Shown here piece by piece: positions 38,940 through 48,847 of a stretch of 64,000 nt of DNA. Each line of letters opens with the position of its first letter. The stretch's first letter is position 1. The position numbers and the translations under genes were made by a program. The stretch lies in assembly GCA_001574975.1 (NCBI GenBank), contig KQ965775.1, forward strand, positions 264,333 through 328,332. Direction: 5' to 3'. The notes beneath the pieces were generated by a model. The model ran no database searches, was not told the DNA's origin, and was given only the letters and a program-made list of their open reading frames with translations. Source of the DNA: Gonapodya prolifera JEL478. Taxonomy: Eukaryota; Monoblepharomycota; Monoblepharidomycetes; Monoblepharidales; Gonapodyaceae.

Positions 38940-39762
38940 CCCTTTCCCGCGCAAACACCATACTTATGGTGGTATGGCCCTATGACTTTTCAAATTTTGC
39001 CTTGAGAACTAGACAGGATAAAGCTGTCAAATATATAATACAAATGCTCTCTTTTTGTTATGGAGCAGATGGCTTGGAAGGTTTTTCCCAGCCCCCATGG
39101 GTATTTGTGATCGTTTGTGATGGGGCACACTGCACATGATAGCCGAACTCCCAAGCTTTGGCTGTAAAACTTCATAATTGATTTTAGGACTATACCGGTA
39201 AATGCATTAATTATTTTACGTCAAGCATTCAAGCAGGATAAGTGTCAATGTGTGTCTCTGTCTCATGGATGGAGACCATCCCGCTACTAAACAATTGTGT
39301 TTCCAAGTGTACACAGGCACTCCTGTCATGGAAAACGCGCCATCTACACTAGTTAAAGGGATGGTAACAGTGGGGGAATGCGCACCATCTTGTATGAATT
39401 GATTTAGAAATGTTATGAACTTTTCCAACCCCGGCCACCCACACAATGACAAAAATCTGCTGACGTATTTCCGCAGAGATGTAACATAAATGTAGCAGTG
39501 ACCACAATTTGATCTCGCTATTTGCTGTAGTTCCCAGGTAAGTGGGGAGGACAATGTTGCTATTCCTATGGTGGTTTACACTTGTAACATCAATTCCTCC
39601 CTCCAAAGCAGATAAGCTGGTCTGAAAAAATTCAGAAACAATCTTCAAGATGTATTTTACAATTGGCCTTAATTAACTAGTTGGCTATCTCTTTCATGTG
39701 GTGCATTGAATTATACCAACATACCACCATAGGTATGGTGGTACTTATAGTGCAGGAAAGGG
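38940..39762. mobile_element. piggyBac-like non-autonomous element with palindromic termini
   Basis: An 823-base segment. The left end is CCCTTTCCCGCGCAAAC, preceded by TCAA (38936-38939). The right end, read as reverse complement, is CCCTTTCCTGCACTATAAG and abuts TTAA (39763-39766). Just inside each end is a palindrome: CACCATACTTATGGTGG on the left and ACCACCATAGGTATGGTGGT on the right. TTAA flanks plus CCCTTT ends point to piggyBac. No transposase is encoded. Confidence 0.55.
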
Positions 39763-39766
39763 TTAA

Positions 39767-41563
39767 AATATACAGTTCTGACAACAGGTATCAACACTAT
39801 TAAAACTTCTACATTCAAAAAATATCTGTTATTGCAAACCTATACATAAAAAACTTTGATTTGCAACAAATTTCCTGGAAATGTTTTTAACCAAGTGTGG
39901 TCCTACTCTGGTGGGAGCACTCTATTCTACACCAATCTTTCAGGTGAAGTATCATTTGGATTGAATGTATCTCCAATGCTATAGGTGTGGCACTGCTGAT
40001 TTTTCTGCTGGCCCACTGCTTTTTCCTGGTGCTGTTGTTGCTGTCACAATTTGGGCTCGTACTACAGAATAGTTGCCTGACTAACATACATGTTTCTGAG
40101 TATTCCATTTGGGAAGTGCTGGAAGTCAGATGATCCAGATAAAATAAACTGTTTGCATACCCTACCAAACAATCAAAAGGGATCAGAAATAAATTGATTG
40201 GTTTGGTTAGCCACTGAAAAGCTTTATAAATAGTCAAGTGCTTCAGTCCATTAAAGTTTAACCATATCATTCATCTCTGAGAGAGCTTCAATACCAAGCT
40301 AAATCTAAATAATGGCTTTGATTTTATCTCTCAGCTTAAATGGTACAAGTCATCAATACATCCATCAACAAATTCACAAATAAATCATTCATATGACTTC
40401 CAACAATAATTTCAATTTATCAGCCTTGTTTCTCTTGATAAAATCACACTATCTGTTTCTAAGTGCACAAATCCCATTTCAGAAAGTGCATTTTCCCCCT
40501 GATCAAGTGTGTGCTGACTGTTTTATCCCATAAAGAGACATATTTAATTTTGTGACGTTATCCATTGCTGGAATCTACAGGTAGCGCAGATAAACTGTGT
40601 CCCCAAATTTTCCATAAGAAAATACATTTAAAATTTTATACTGCCACTGTTTTTTCTCCACAAACTTTTGGAAAGAGCTCCAACAATGTATGTTCATATC
40701 ACAACTTGGCATCACTATGGACCAATCCTTGTTCCACATCCCACCTAGCAGCATGCACCAGCTCCTCCCATGTATCTGGGTGAAAACACAGCCAGGATGA
40801 ACCAGGAATGCCCACTGTGTGGTATCTACCCAGTGTAAGGTGGATTTGGGTCATCAGCACTGGCATCAGTGCATTGGTACATATTGTCAATCATTTTTGA
40901 ACATTTGTTAATAAAATCAATCATTCTGTTCAGAGTGGGAAGTGCTCTGGTCGTCCTAGTAATCCCCCTTCCCAACCTTTGGTGCATTGGGAGACCAGGT
41001 GCCCTGGAATCACCTTTGCAATGCCGTCATCCACTGAACTTGAATGATGGACTGTCAGTTGCACAACAGTAGACGGTCAAGGAAGACGCAAGCGTTTAAT
41101 ACAGTCCTGGCACTAGCACAGAAAAGATACACTGTTTAAGTGGTGTGAATCTGGATGAGGTGGACAGGGTTGGAAGTTGAAGCCTGCAAGATATAAGTAT
41201 GGTTCAAAACAAAACAGGAGGGAAATCAAAGAGGAAGGTGCTGGTGTGAAGAATGAACGGCACAAGATTTACCAAACACACGAGCACTATGTGTGTAGAG
41301 GGCATCATAGGTTGGATTTGAGATTAACCACTGCATGCAAAGAGGAATATTTAGAAGAATCCAAGTTCAATTGTAATATCCTCATTCACTCGTACCACTG
41401 TCCAAATTTATGTTTTTTATGACGTAATCTAGTATTTTATTTCAACGGATGATCGTTCCCAATCCCTCAGGTGGGTTGCTGTGACGACTCAGTACACAGT
41501 TTCAACCCAACACAACCCAGGTTAAAACTTATCAAGCCTATTCGCAGACTAGTGAGTCGATGA
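39767..41563. other. Non-coding, CpG-poor region
   Basis: No gene supported. Short open frames such as a minus-strand one at 40699-40890 have no recognised motif. CpG is nearly absent until about 41.45 kb. It is probably old repeat DNA. Confidence 0.5.
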
Positions 41564-42190
41564 TCACGCAGGTTCCGACGGACTTGGAGGCGAGGATGAG
41601 GAATGGTCGAGTGGTGCTTGATTTGAAACACGTGGCCGAGATTGAAAGGGCAGTGGATTGGACCGGTAACTCTCTTTGCGCTGTTTGAACTCGTCCCTGA
41701 TAAACCTGAGTATTTTCAAAAGCTCCTTTGGGGTGGTATTAAATTCAGGGTCAAGCGTGAACTCGAGGAAGTTTATCTGTTTAGAAAGGCACGCTGTAGG
41801 AGTAAGACCAGCCATAAAAGCGATAGCAATCTTCCCAGAGAGCTAAACAGAAGTAAATCATGTCAGACTTGCCACAGTACCATTCCAAATGGGCACAGTG
41901 TCGAACCCGAATAACTTCTGGTTCACCTCTCCCATTGTCGATGACGAGGAAAACAATACAGATTCCGTCGACTGAAGTAGAGGACAGTTAAAGCAAAGAC
42001 ATCTCCTGGCCAAATGAGCATCCACTCACCGTCTTTGATCTCAAACCGACACGTTGCATTCAAGAATTCTCTCCACAAGTCAGTACTCACGAAACTTTCG
42101 TACATCTGAACTTCACGGACCGGAGGTCCTCCGAAGCTATCACCCCTCGTGCGGTTGACTTTGCAAAGACAGCGATTCCTGAGTAGAGTA
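41564..42190 (-). CDS. Conserved-looking hypothetical protein, multi-exon
   Basis: Exon-like minus-strand pieces with good splice borders. One reads KVNRTRGDSFGGPPVREV, QMYESF and LWREFLNATCRFEIKDG before GTGAG at about 42030. The last starts after a TTTAG acceptor with LSGKIAIAFMAGLTPTACLS, then KQINFLEFTLDPEFNTTPKE and LLKILRFIRDEFKQRKE, and ends at 41564 in a Ser/Pro-rich tail. A middle exon (about 41880-41960) could be read in more than one frame. The pattern of hydrophobic and charged residues looks selected, but the family was not recognised. It is the first minus-strand gene of the cluster that continues with BBOF1 and BABAM2. Confidence 0.4.
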
Positions 42191-42756
42191 GATTTGTGAC
42201 ACCAGATTCTTCCGTCTTTGTGTGGTGACGAAAAACAGGCTCAGCACAGTACTCCGAGATTAAGACGCGACGCGAGACAAGTGCGCTAGAGAGGTTGAAC
42301 TCCAAGTGAACACTACGTGCGTTGGGAATTTTGAGAAGAGTATTTCCCCCTTCACGCGAGGCCAACAATCCAACTTTTCAATCACACCCCACCTTGGCTC
42401 ACACTTCTCTCCGTTCCGCTCTTAATCTTTAAGAACCACACGCACCTCCTTCCTTCTTTCTTCAGCCTCGACCTCCAACGCACCCCCCCCCTCCCACCTG
42501 CCACCTCTCCATTTCACCCACCTTCGCACGCACACAACACCCCACTTCCTCACTCGTGGGATACAAAGTCACGCTCTGAACGATTCTCATCTGGATCCTA
42601 CCTGCCTTTGCTGAAAAATGTCCCGGCTCGGCGCGTCGACGTGGTCGTCGAATCTTGCACACGTCACTTCGCACTCATCTCTGCAACAGCAGCAATGATG
42701 AATCCCTGCACTTATAATTACGCATCATCAACAGTACACAAAACGCCAAGGTCCCA

Positions 42757-43276
42757 TCACCCCTCAAACTCACGCTGCTCACGCTGCGCATCGAGCGGCT
42801 GATAAAAGATGAAACAGATCCCCGACGGCCTATGTACCACCGCAAACTGCCTCGCGGCGTACATCTCCTCGACGCCCTTGTCGACATTTCGCGGGTGCAC
42901 GTAGCCGGGCACGCGGTCCTTGACACGACGCAGGAGCGCGTCCCCGTCTGTCTGTCATCCGCACCGGAAACTCGGGCGAGTCCTTTGTCGGATCGTGGGT
43001 AGCAGGCGCTTCGAAGAGGAAGAAGCGGATCGAGGAGTCGGGCGATACCAGGATGCCGTAGCTTGGATCGTTGGAGATCTGTGACATTGGGTTGAGAGTA
43101 GTTGTGAAAGTTCGTGGCCACCGTTGGACTGGCCTCTGTGCGAAGACCTCATTCCGAAGGCTCACGTATTTCAAGCCGAGGACTGGACCAGCGAACTCGT
43201 CAATAAAGCCACTGATTGGTTTGGGAACGTACAGGAACGGCTCAAGGCTGCGTACGAGACACGGGGGCGGCTCCAT
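42757..43276 (-). CDS. Hypothetical protein with apparent 4-base frame break
   Basis: The minus strand reads FIDEFAGPVLGLKYVSLRNE, NPMSQISNDPSYGILVSPDS, SIRFFLFEAPATHD and SPEFPVRMTD. The next similar-quality sequence, GDALLRRVKDRVPGYVHPRN, VDKGVEEMYAARQFAVVHRP and SGICFIFYQPLDAQREQRE, lies in another frame. At the junction (about 42947-42957) GACAGACAGAC contains an extra AGAC unit; removing four bases would join the frames. It is either a real frameshift, an assembly error or an unusual splice. Stop at 42757 or an intron donor slightly before it. The part upstream of about 43100 is less certain because the plus strand is also open there. Family not recognised. Confidence 0.4.
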
Positions 43277-43463
43277 GATTTTAGTGCAAGTCGTTCGTGG
43301 CCTGTTCTTGGCAGCTTTATTTATGTAACCACTCGCGCTTCAAATGATGATATTCCGCGTTTCTGACAACGAGAATGAAATGGGGCAGGAATTCTTGCAG
43401 TGTGGTGACTCTGGTCTGACAGTACTAGCATTATGCAATCTTTACAATACGTCGACAATCCCA

Positions 43464-45410
43464 TCAAAGTATAGTCTGCCCATTCATTTGCGCAAAAAGC
43501 AACCGCAAAACACGCTCCTTATCATGCCACGGCAGCGCTTCGAAATCCGACGCCGGGGTTTCCATATGGTGATAATCCAACAGTTTGCCCACGTACAAGG
43601 AATCCACTCCACGAGCTCCGTAGCGCTGAGCGCGGGGCAGATCGTCAACATCAAAGCCGAACCACAAAATGGAATAGTACTGGGAAGCTCACATCCTGGA
43701 GGGACTTGGCTGCGTTCTGGGCAGCCTTGCTGTGCGCCTGATCAGCCTCGTCGCGCAGTTTGGACCGTACGCTTTCCAAAGCGTCCATGAAAAAGAGCTG
43801 CACGGAAAGATGAGATTGATACAATAGCGTTTTACTTCACAAAATGACATCACAGCACAGTACCTCAACATCCGTTCGTTGGTTGCACAAGTGCTGGGCC
43901 AATCGCTTCCAATACGTTCATTGGTATTATGGGCACGTCGACGGAAACTATCAAGCAGTCACAAAACCTGTAACTCACACGAATGTGTTTCATTTCGCTC
44001 GTTTTTCGTCGCAACTGTTCCTGGAGATTGGCACATTCTCTCTGAGCGTCGTCGAGCTTGACGCGGGCTTGTTCTACAAGAGATACCCGTTCCTTCTCGT
44101 ATGCGCCCACGACGTGGCCTAACGAATGCTCAAGACTGCTGATCTTTGACTTCAAGCTTTGAACCTGCCCAACCGAGAGTCAAATCGCTTTGACGTCAGC
44201 ACTTGGACCGATTTTCGACACCGCACCTCTTGTTGGAGTGTTTTCGATTGGAGAATTTTCTCTCGCACCATTGCCTCATGGATCTCCCTCTCACCCTGAA
44301 GCTGCTTGTTCTCGACACTGAGATGCTCCGACTGCTTCTGCAGCGACTGGTTTTCATGCACGTGGTGATTCAACGCTTCCGTCATCCTGACATTCTCCCT
44401 ATAAATCTCCTTGGTGGTCTCTTGGAGCGCGGCGACGGCTTCCTTTTCGGCCTTGGAGGCGAGCTCCGAGATATTTCGTTCGGATTCGCTTTGCAGTCGC
44501 ATCGTGTCTTCGAAATGCTTGCGTTCAAGGCGCGCAACCGTTTCGCGATGCCGACGCTCCATTTCGGCGAGGTCCCGTTTGACCGTGTCGAGTTCATTGA
44601 AAAGTTCGTGTCGCTTTCGCTACAACACAAAGAAATTTGTTGAGAACCCCCCGTCCCCAGCCTGCAGTTCACCAATCATTGCAGGCACGAACCCGAAAAT
44701 CTTTCACCACCGCGTGCTCGTGCTGGAGCACCTTATACGCCGCGTCCTTCTCGCTGATCGTGCTATTGAGCTCGCTGATCCTCCTCTCGTAATCCTCCAC
44801 CAATGCCTCCTTGGCTGCCGAAGCGGCTTCCTTCTCCTTGTCCACCTGCTCCTGCAGAACCCGGACCTTGGCGTCCTTGTCCTCGCTCTCGCGATGCACG
44901 GCCGCAATCACGGCCAGCGCGTCCTGCTCCTGGGTCTCGCAGCGCAGGAGGAGCTGCTCATTCTGCAAAGCGAGAGCTGTTGCGCGCTCCCTCGTCGACG
45001 CGATGGTGCCCTCGAGCGCGGCGATCCTAGGGCGAGCAGAGATGCGAGCACGAGCAGGAGGACGAATGAGCGATACGGAAATGCGCAGCGGGCCGTTCTT
45101 GAAGCTCACGTCCGTTCCAGCACTAGTTCGCGCGGAGCGACGAGCTCCCCGCGGTCATTCAGTACGAGCGAGGCCGATCCCTTTCCCGATTTGCTTCCCT
45201 TCTTGCTCTTCTTTGCCGGAGGTGTCAGCGCTCGTCAAAGTACTCTCCAAACGTGATTTGAGGGAGACTCACCTTCTTCCCTTTCTTCTTCTTGCCGCCC
45301 TTCTTCTTTCCCTTTTGAGATGTCTCCGCATCCGTCTTCTCCTCCTCCTCTTCGGAATCGGGTGCTTCCGTGGGTGTAGCTGTCGTGTCTGGCATAAGAT
45401 TCAAGTACAC
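43464..45410 (-). CDS. BBOF1: Basal body-orientation factor 1 (CCDC176)-like coiled-coil protein
   Basis: BBOF1 is a basal-body and axoneme protein needed for aligned or stable cilia. The N-terminal exon (Met at 45410 or 45395) is acidic then lysine-rich, ending KKGGKKKKGKK before GTGAG, as in the family. Coiled-coil exons follow: RATALALQNEQLLLRCETQE, EYERRISELNSTISEKDAA-like sequence near 44.77 kb, RKHFEDTMRLQSESERNISE, YRENVRMTEALNHHVHENQS and SLEHSLGHVVGAYEKER. Then QRTDVE, ELFFMDALESVRSKLRDEAD-like sequence near 43.8 kb, and the diagnostic C-terminus LPWHDKERVLRLLFAQMNG (vertebrate BBOF1 has KERVLRLLFAKMNG). Stop at 43464. It begins only about 60 bases downstream of the BABAM2 stop on the same strand. 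Confidence 0.8.
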
Positions 45411-45471
45411 TTTGAGTAACGATATGCGACTTCCACAATTGCAACCTTCAAGAATACATTGCTATAAAATA

Positions 45472-47072
45472 TCATTTCTTCCTCGCCAAATCACTACAGA
45501 ACGCCGGAATAGCTTCCAATAAGTTCTTCCTGAATGGGTCACTTTTTTCAGCATCCTCACACCAACCCACACACGCAGGTAGAACTCACCTAAGTTCCTC
45601 CATGACGCCCTCGCCCCTTGGCCTCCACCACGTGGCGACTTTCTCCAGCACTCTGGTCTCCGGGATTCCCGATCCGGGCCGCTTAGACGTCGTGGTGGAC
45701 GCGAGAGTGATTGTGGGCGGTTGGTCGGGGAAGAAGTCACCGGCTTCGATGAGGACGACTGGGGTGTGTGAGGTGGGGGTTGAGTGTGGTGGTTGATGGC
45801 CAGAGTTGGGAGAACATACCAGAGGATGAAGTGTCGTTGGTTTTGCCGGACGCGCCCGGTACTTCCATATAGAATGCGATTGTTCTGTAGAGCGTGGTGT
45901 CTATCTCGAGCAGTTGACTGCCATGACAGAAAGACGGGTGCTTCAGATTCGACGAGCACCCCACGCCAGTCACAATTTCCCGCCGACTCACCTCCCAAAC
46001 TCCCTCGCCAGCGTATGCATGAACACTTTCCTCCTCTTCTCGCCATCGAAGCGCCTCATGATGGCGCCCTGGACGAATTCCTGTACGTGCAAGACGAACT
46101 CGACGACAGACGAGGAGAGACCCAGGTCGGGGAGCCGGTCGAGGGACATGCCCTGCAAGGGCGAGCCGGGAGTCGGTTGCAGGTTACGGTCGACACTGAC
46201 GAGCGTGCGTGCGGGGAGTGTTATATGGTATGTGACGGTGAGCTCTGTGATGGCGGCCGGAGGGAGTGAATTTTGGTGGGTGGTACGGAAAGGGTGAACG
46301 TGCTTACCGCCGACGACTTCGTTGACGATGTACTGCTGACTGGCTGCCAACCGGATGGGTACCCGGAATGAAACCTGGGGGCAAGATTGCAATGACCACT
46401 TGCTTTTTGGAGTTAAGACAGTGAGCAGTTTCGGTAATAGACCTACAATTGCGTACTCCTCGCTGACAGCCGAGTAGCTCGCCGTAAAGTCAGGCTGGTG
46501 AAACAGACGTTACAATCGGAGCGCATCGAGAGCCCTAGAAAAGCGGAACAAACGTTCAGCTGACTAAGCTCCGATATCGCTCGTTCTATGACAGGGATAC
46601 CGAGATTCCGTATCGTCTGGAGGCCATGATTCTGAGAGAGAAAGACTGAAAAATGAGCGGGGTCAGTGACCGGTGTCTTACAAGTATGTACACACCCTGT
46701 ACAGGTCCGATATGCGATGGAGCACGGCTTTCAGGCTCCAGCCAGCTGTCCCGCTCGAATCTTGAGGGTAGAGCTGGTCGAATGTCAGCACATCGAGCTC
46801 TGGGGGTAGCACAACGTCTGCCGGGACAGATGGGTCCAGCTGGTTGAGCAGGACGGTAACCTAGTTCGCGTAAAAGATGGAATAGCGGTGACACACGCGA
46901 TGATTGGCTTGAAAACGCGGGGATATCCCACCTCAAACTCGTTTCCCCCCGCAGCGAGCTCCACCTCAAACCGATCGGCTATGTGCGATCCGAGGACAGA
47001 TGAGCGCGTGTTTTTCACTCTGAACTCTGGCTCGAGCGTTTGCGCCTGCTCAGGAAGTCGCATCGCCACCAT
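45472..47072 (-). CDS. BABAM2: BRISC and BRCA1-A complex member 2 (BRE)-like
   Basis: BRE is the UEV-like scaffold of the BRCC36 K63-deubiquitinase complexes (nuclear BRCA1-A, cytosolic BRISC). Start ATG 47072 (MVAMRLPEQAQTLEPEF). Exons give HIADRFEVELAAGGNEFE, VTVLLNQLDPSVPADVVLPP, ELDVLTFDQLYPQ, SLKAVLHRISDLYR, VSFRVPIRLAASQQYIVNEV, LSSSVVEFVLHVQEFVQGAI, TTLYRTIAFYMEVPGASGKT, GDFFPDQPPTITLAS and the C-terminus FRKNLLEAIPAFCSDLARKK, stop at 45472-45474. The order (first UEV domain, linker, second UEV domain, amphipathic C-terminal helix) matches human BRE, which has DRFKLHIPYAGETLKWD and a similar final helix. Similarity is distant, so the call rests on pattern more than identity. It starts 62 bases from the divergent ankyrin relic. 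Confidence 0.65.
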
Positions 47073-47134
47073 TATTGGTCTGGTGAAGTGCCGGCGGACT
47101 GAGGCCACAGCATAATGTTAATCGAGACCTTCCA
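47073..47134. promoter_or_regulatory. 62-base bidirectional gap between BABAM2 and the ankyrin relic
   Basis: The two divergent start codons lie 62 bases apart, so both promoters must overlap. No TATA box or other motif stands out. Confidence 0.3.
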
Positions 47135-48602
47135 ATGCATTTCCGTCTGCTTTCTCTCCCGCGCGAAGTCATCGCACACATCGGACTTTACTGCGCAGAT
47201 CGATTCGCGTTTCCGTCGGGGTCGCTGTGCAGAGAACTCGTCGCTGCGTTTTCATCCCCGCGATCCATCGCACATCGCGCACGTCGAAGACTCAAATGGA
47301 CTGTGCATGCACTTGTCGCTGTGTGTGCACGAGTAGTGGTCAACATGCCAGTTCTGCGTCTCCTGGTGTGCGGCAGACCGTCCCACGAGCTGGACGGAGC
47401 TGCCACCCTCAACAACCCTATCACACGAACATCCGAACCAACTTGTCCTCTGGCAATTGCTGCTGCCCGTGTCCACACCGCGGTTGTGTCGTTTCTTCTC
47501 GATCACGGCGCTTCAGTGTGGGTGGATGAAGAAGAACCTCTCATGAAAGCTGCTGCACATGGTCACGCAGACGTTGTGAAGCTCCTGTTACAGTGCAGGG
47601 CAAACGCACGATTGTAAAACGACAAGGTCCTTGCTGTCGCGGCAGAGGGTGGCAGCGTTGAGGTCATGCAGCTGCTCTTGGAGGACTCCATATCGCACGA
47701 CCGCAGAGACGCTCTCAACGCAGCTATCGCAGCCACAGCCACCGCAGCGCAATGGTGCCGTACGGAAGTAGTCCAGTACCTGTTGCATTCTGCACCAAGA
47801 CTTCCATCACGCTCAACCTGGACAATGCACATATGCTCGCCTCTCGCCATGGCCACACCGCCACTGTCGAACTCCTCCTCACCAGTGGCGCCGACGCCCA
47901 AACCCACCACAACGAGCCACTCATATTATCTTCTTGGTTTGGCCACACGCTCGTGGTACAACTCCCCCTCGCCGCAGGTGTAGACCCACACGTGCAAACG
48001 ACAAGCCCCTCTTCAAAGCCGCCGAATGGGGCCACATTGACACTGTACGGGCCCTCCTCGCCGCGGGGGCGGACCCGACCGCCCGTGATGGCGAACTCCT
48101 CATCGAGGCGGGACGATGGCGCCATATACCCCTGGTCGAGTTGCTTCTCACCCTCGAACTCGCGTCACCCCCGACCTCCCCTGCCGCCAACCCAACCCGC
48201 ACCTGAGTCCACCAACACGCAACCCTGTTGGCCGCTGTCCACGGGCACGCTGATGCCCTGCGCGTGCTCCTTACAACTTGCCCATCGGTGGACCTCTCAG
48301 TGGCCTCGGATGTGGTGCACAAAGCCCTGATCCGATCCGCTCGGCGCGGGCACGATCGCCAGCACGCAGCTGCTGCTGGAGCACCTCGGTGACGCGCACC
48401 CATTCACGCACTCAACGATGCACTCGTGCTTGCAGCCGAGGGGGGTAACGAAGCGATCGTGGCAATGCTACTGGACCACGGCGCGGACGTTCACGCCAGG
48501 GAGGACGGCGCGCTGGTGAAGGCGCTCGAGGTGGTCAATGAGGGGATGGTGCGGTTGTTGATCAGGCGGGAGGCTGACGTTCGAACAAGTGGCAGGTGCT
48601 CA
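47135..48602 (+). pseudogene. F-box/ankyrin-repeat protein relic
   Basis: ATG 47135 opens MHFRLLSLPREVIAHIGLYC, an F-box-like start, followed by ankyrin repeats (PLAIAAARVHTAVVSFLLDH, PLMKAAAHGHADVVKLLLQC). The frame stops at TAA 47615-47617, yet the repeats continue immediately (VLAVAAEGGSVEVMQLLLED). They then change frame at about 47790 (AHMLASRHGHTATVELLLTS), about 48000 (PLFKAAEWGHIDTVRALLAA, ELLIEAGRWRHIPLVELLL), about 48220 (LLAAVHGHADALRVLLTT) and 48420 (LVLAAEGGNEAIVAMLLDHG). Six to eight repeats are recognisable. One stop and several frameshifts without splice signals mark it as a pseudogene. Confidence 0.7.
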
Positions 48603-48847
48603 TGAAGATGGCGAAACGAGAGCGTCGCTGGGCCGTAGCATTGGCGTGGCAGAAGCTTTCTTACAGGAACTGTGTCATGAACTACAGCTTAGGGGTGTGT
48701 AGTCTCAACCAACGCACGTTATTCTGCTTGGTATACGTAAGTGTGTGTCACCGTACAAGTAAATACAGAGGTATCCTCCGACACCGAACAAAACAACAAC
48801 GACGAAGGCACCGCCATCGCCTCAAAACATCGAAACCGGTGTTATAT

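Noticed and set aside
39216-39648. Minus-strand open frames inside the 38.9-39.8 kb element as a transposase
   Set aside because: They are short and overlapping, with no piggyBac catalytic motifs. The element is better explained as non-autonomous.
43124-43366. Plus-strand frame reading VFQAEDWTSELVNKATDWFG opposite the hypothetical gene
   Set aside because: It overlaps a minus-strand frame with longer coding-like continuity, lacks splice partners on the plus strand and has no recognised motif. The overlap does lower confidence in the minus-strand gene upstream of 43100.
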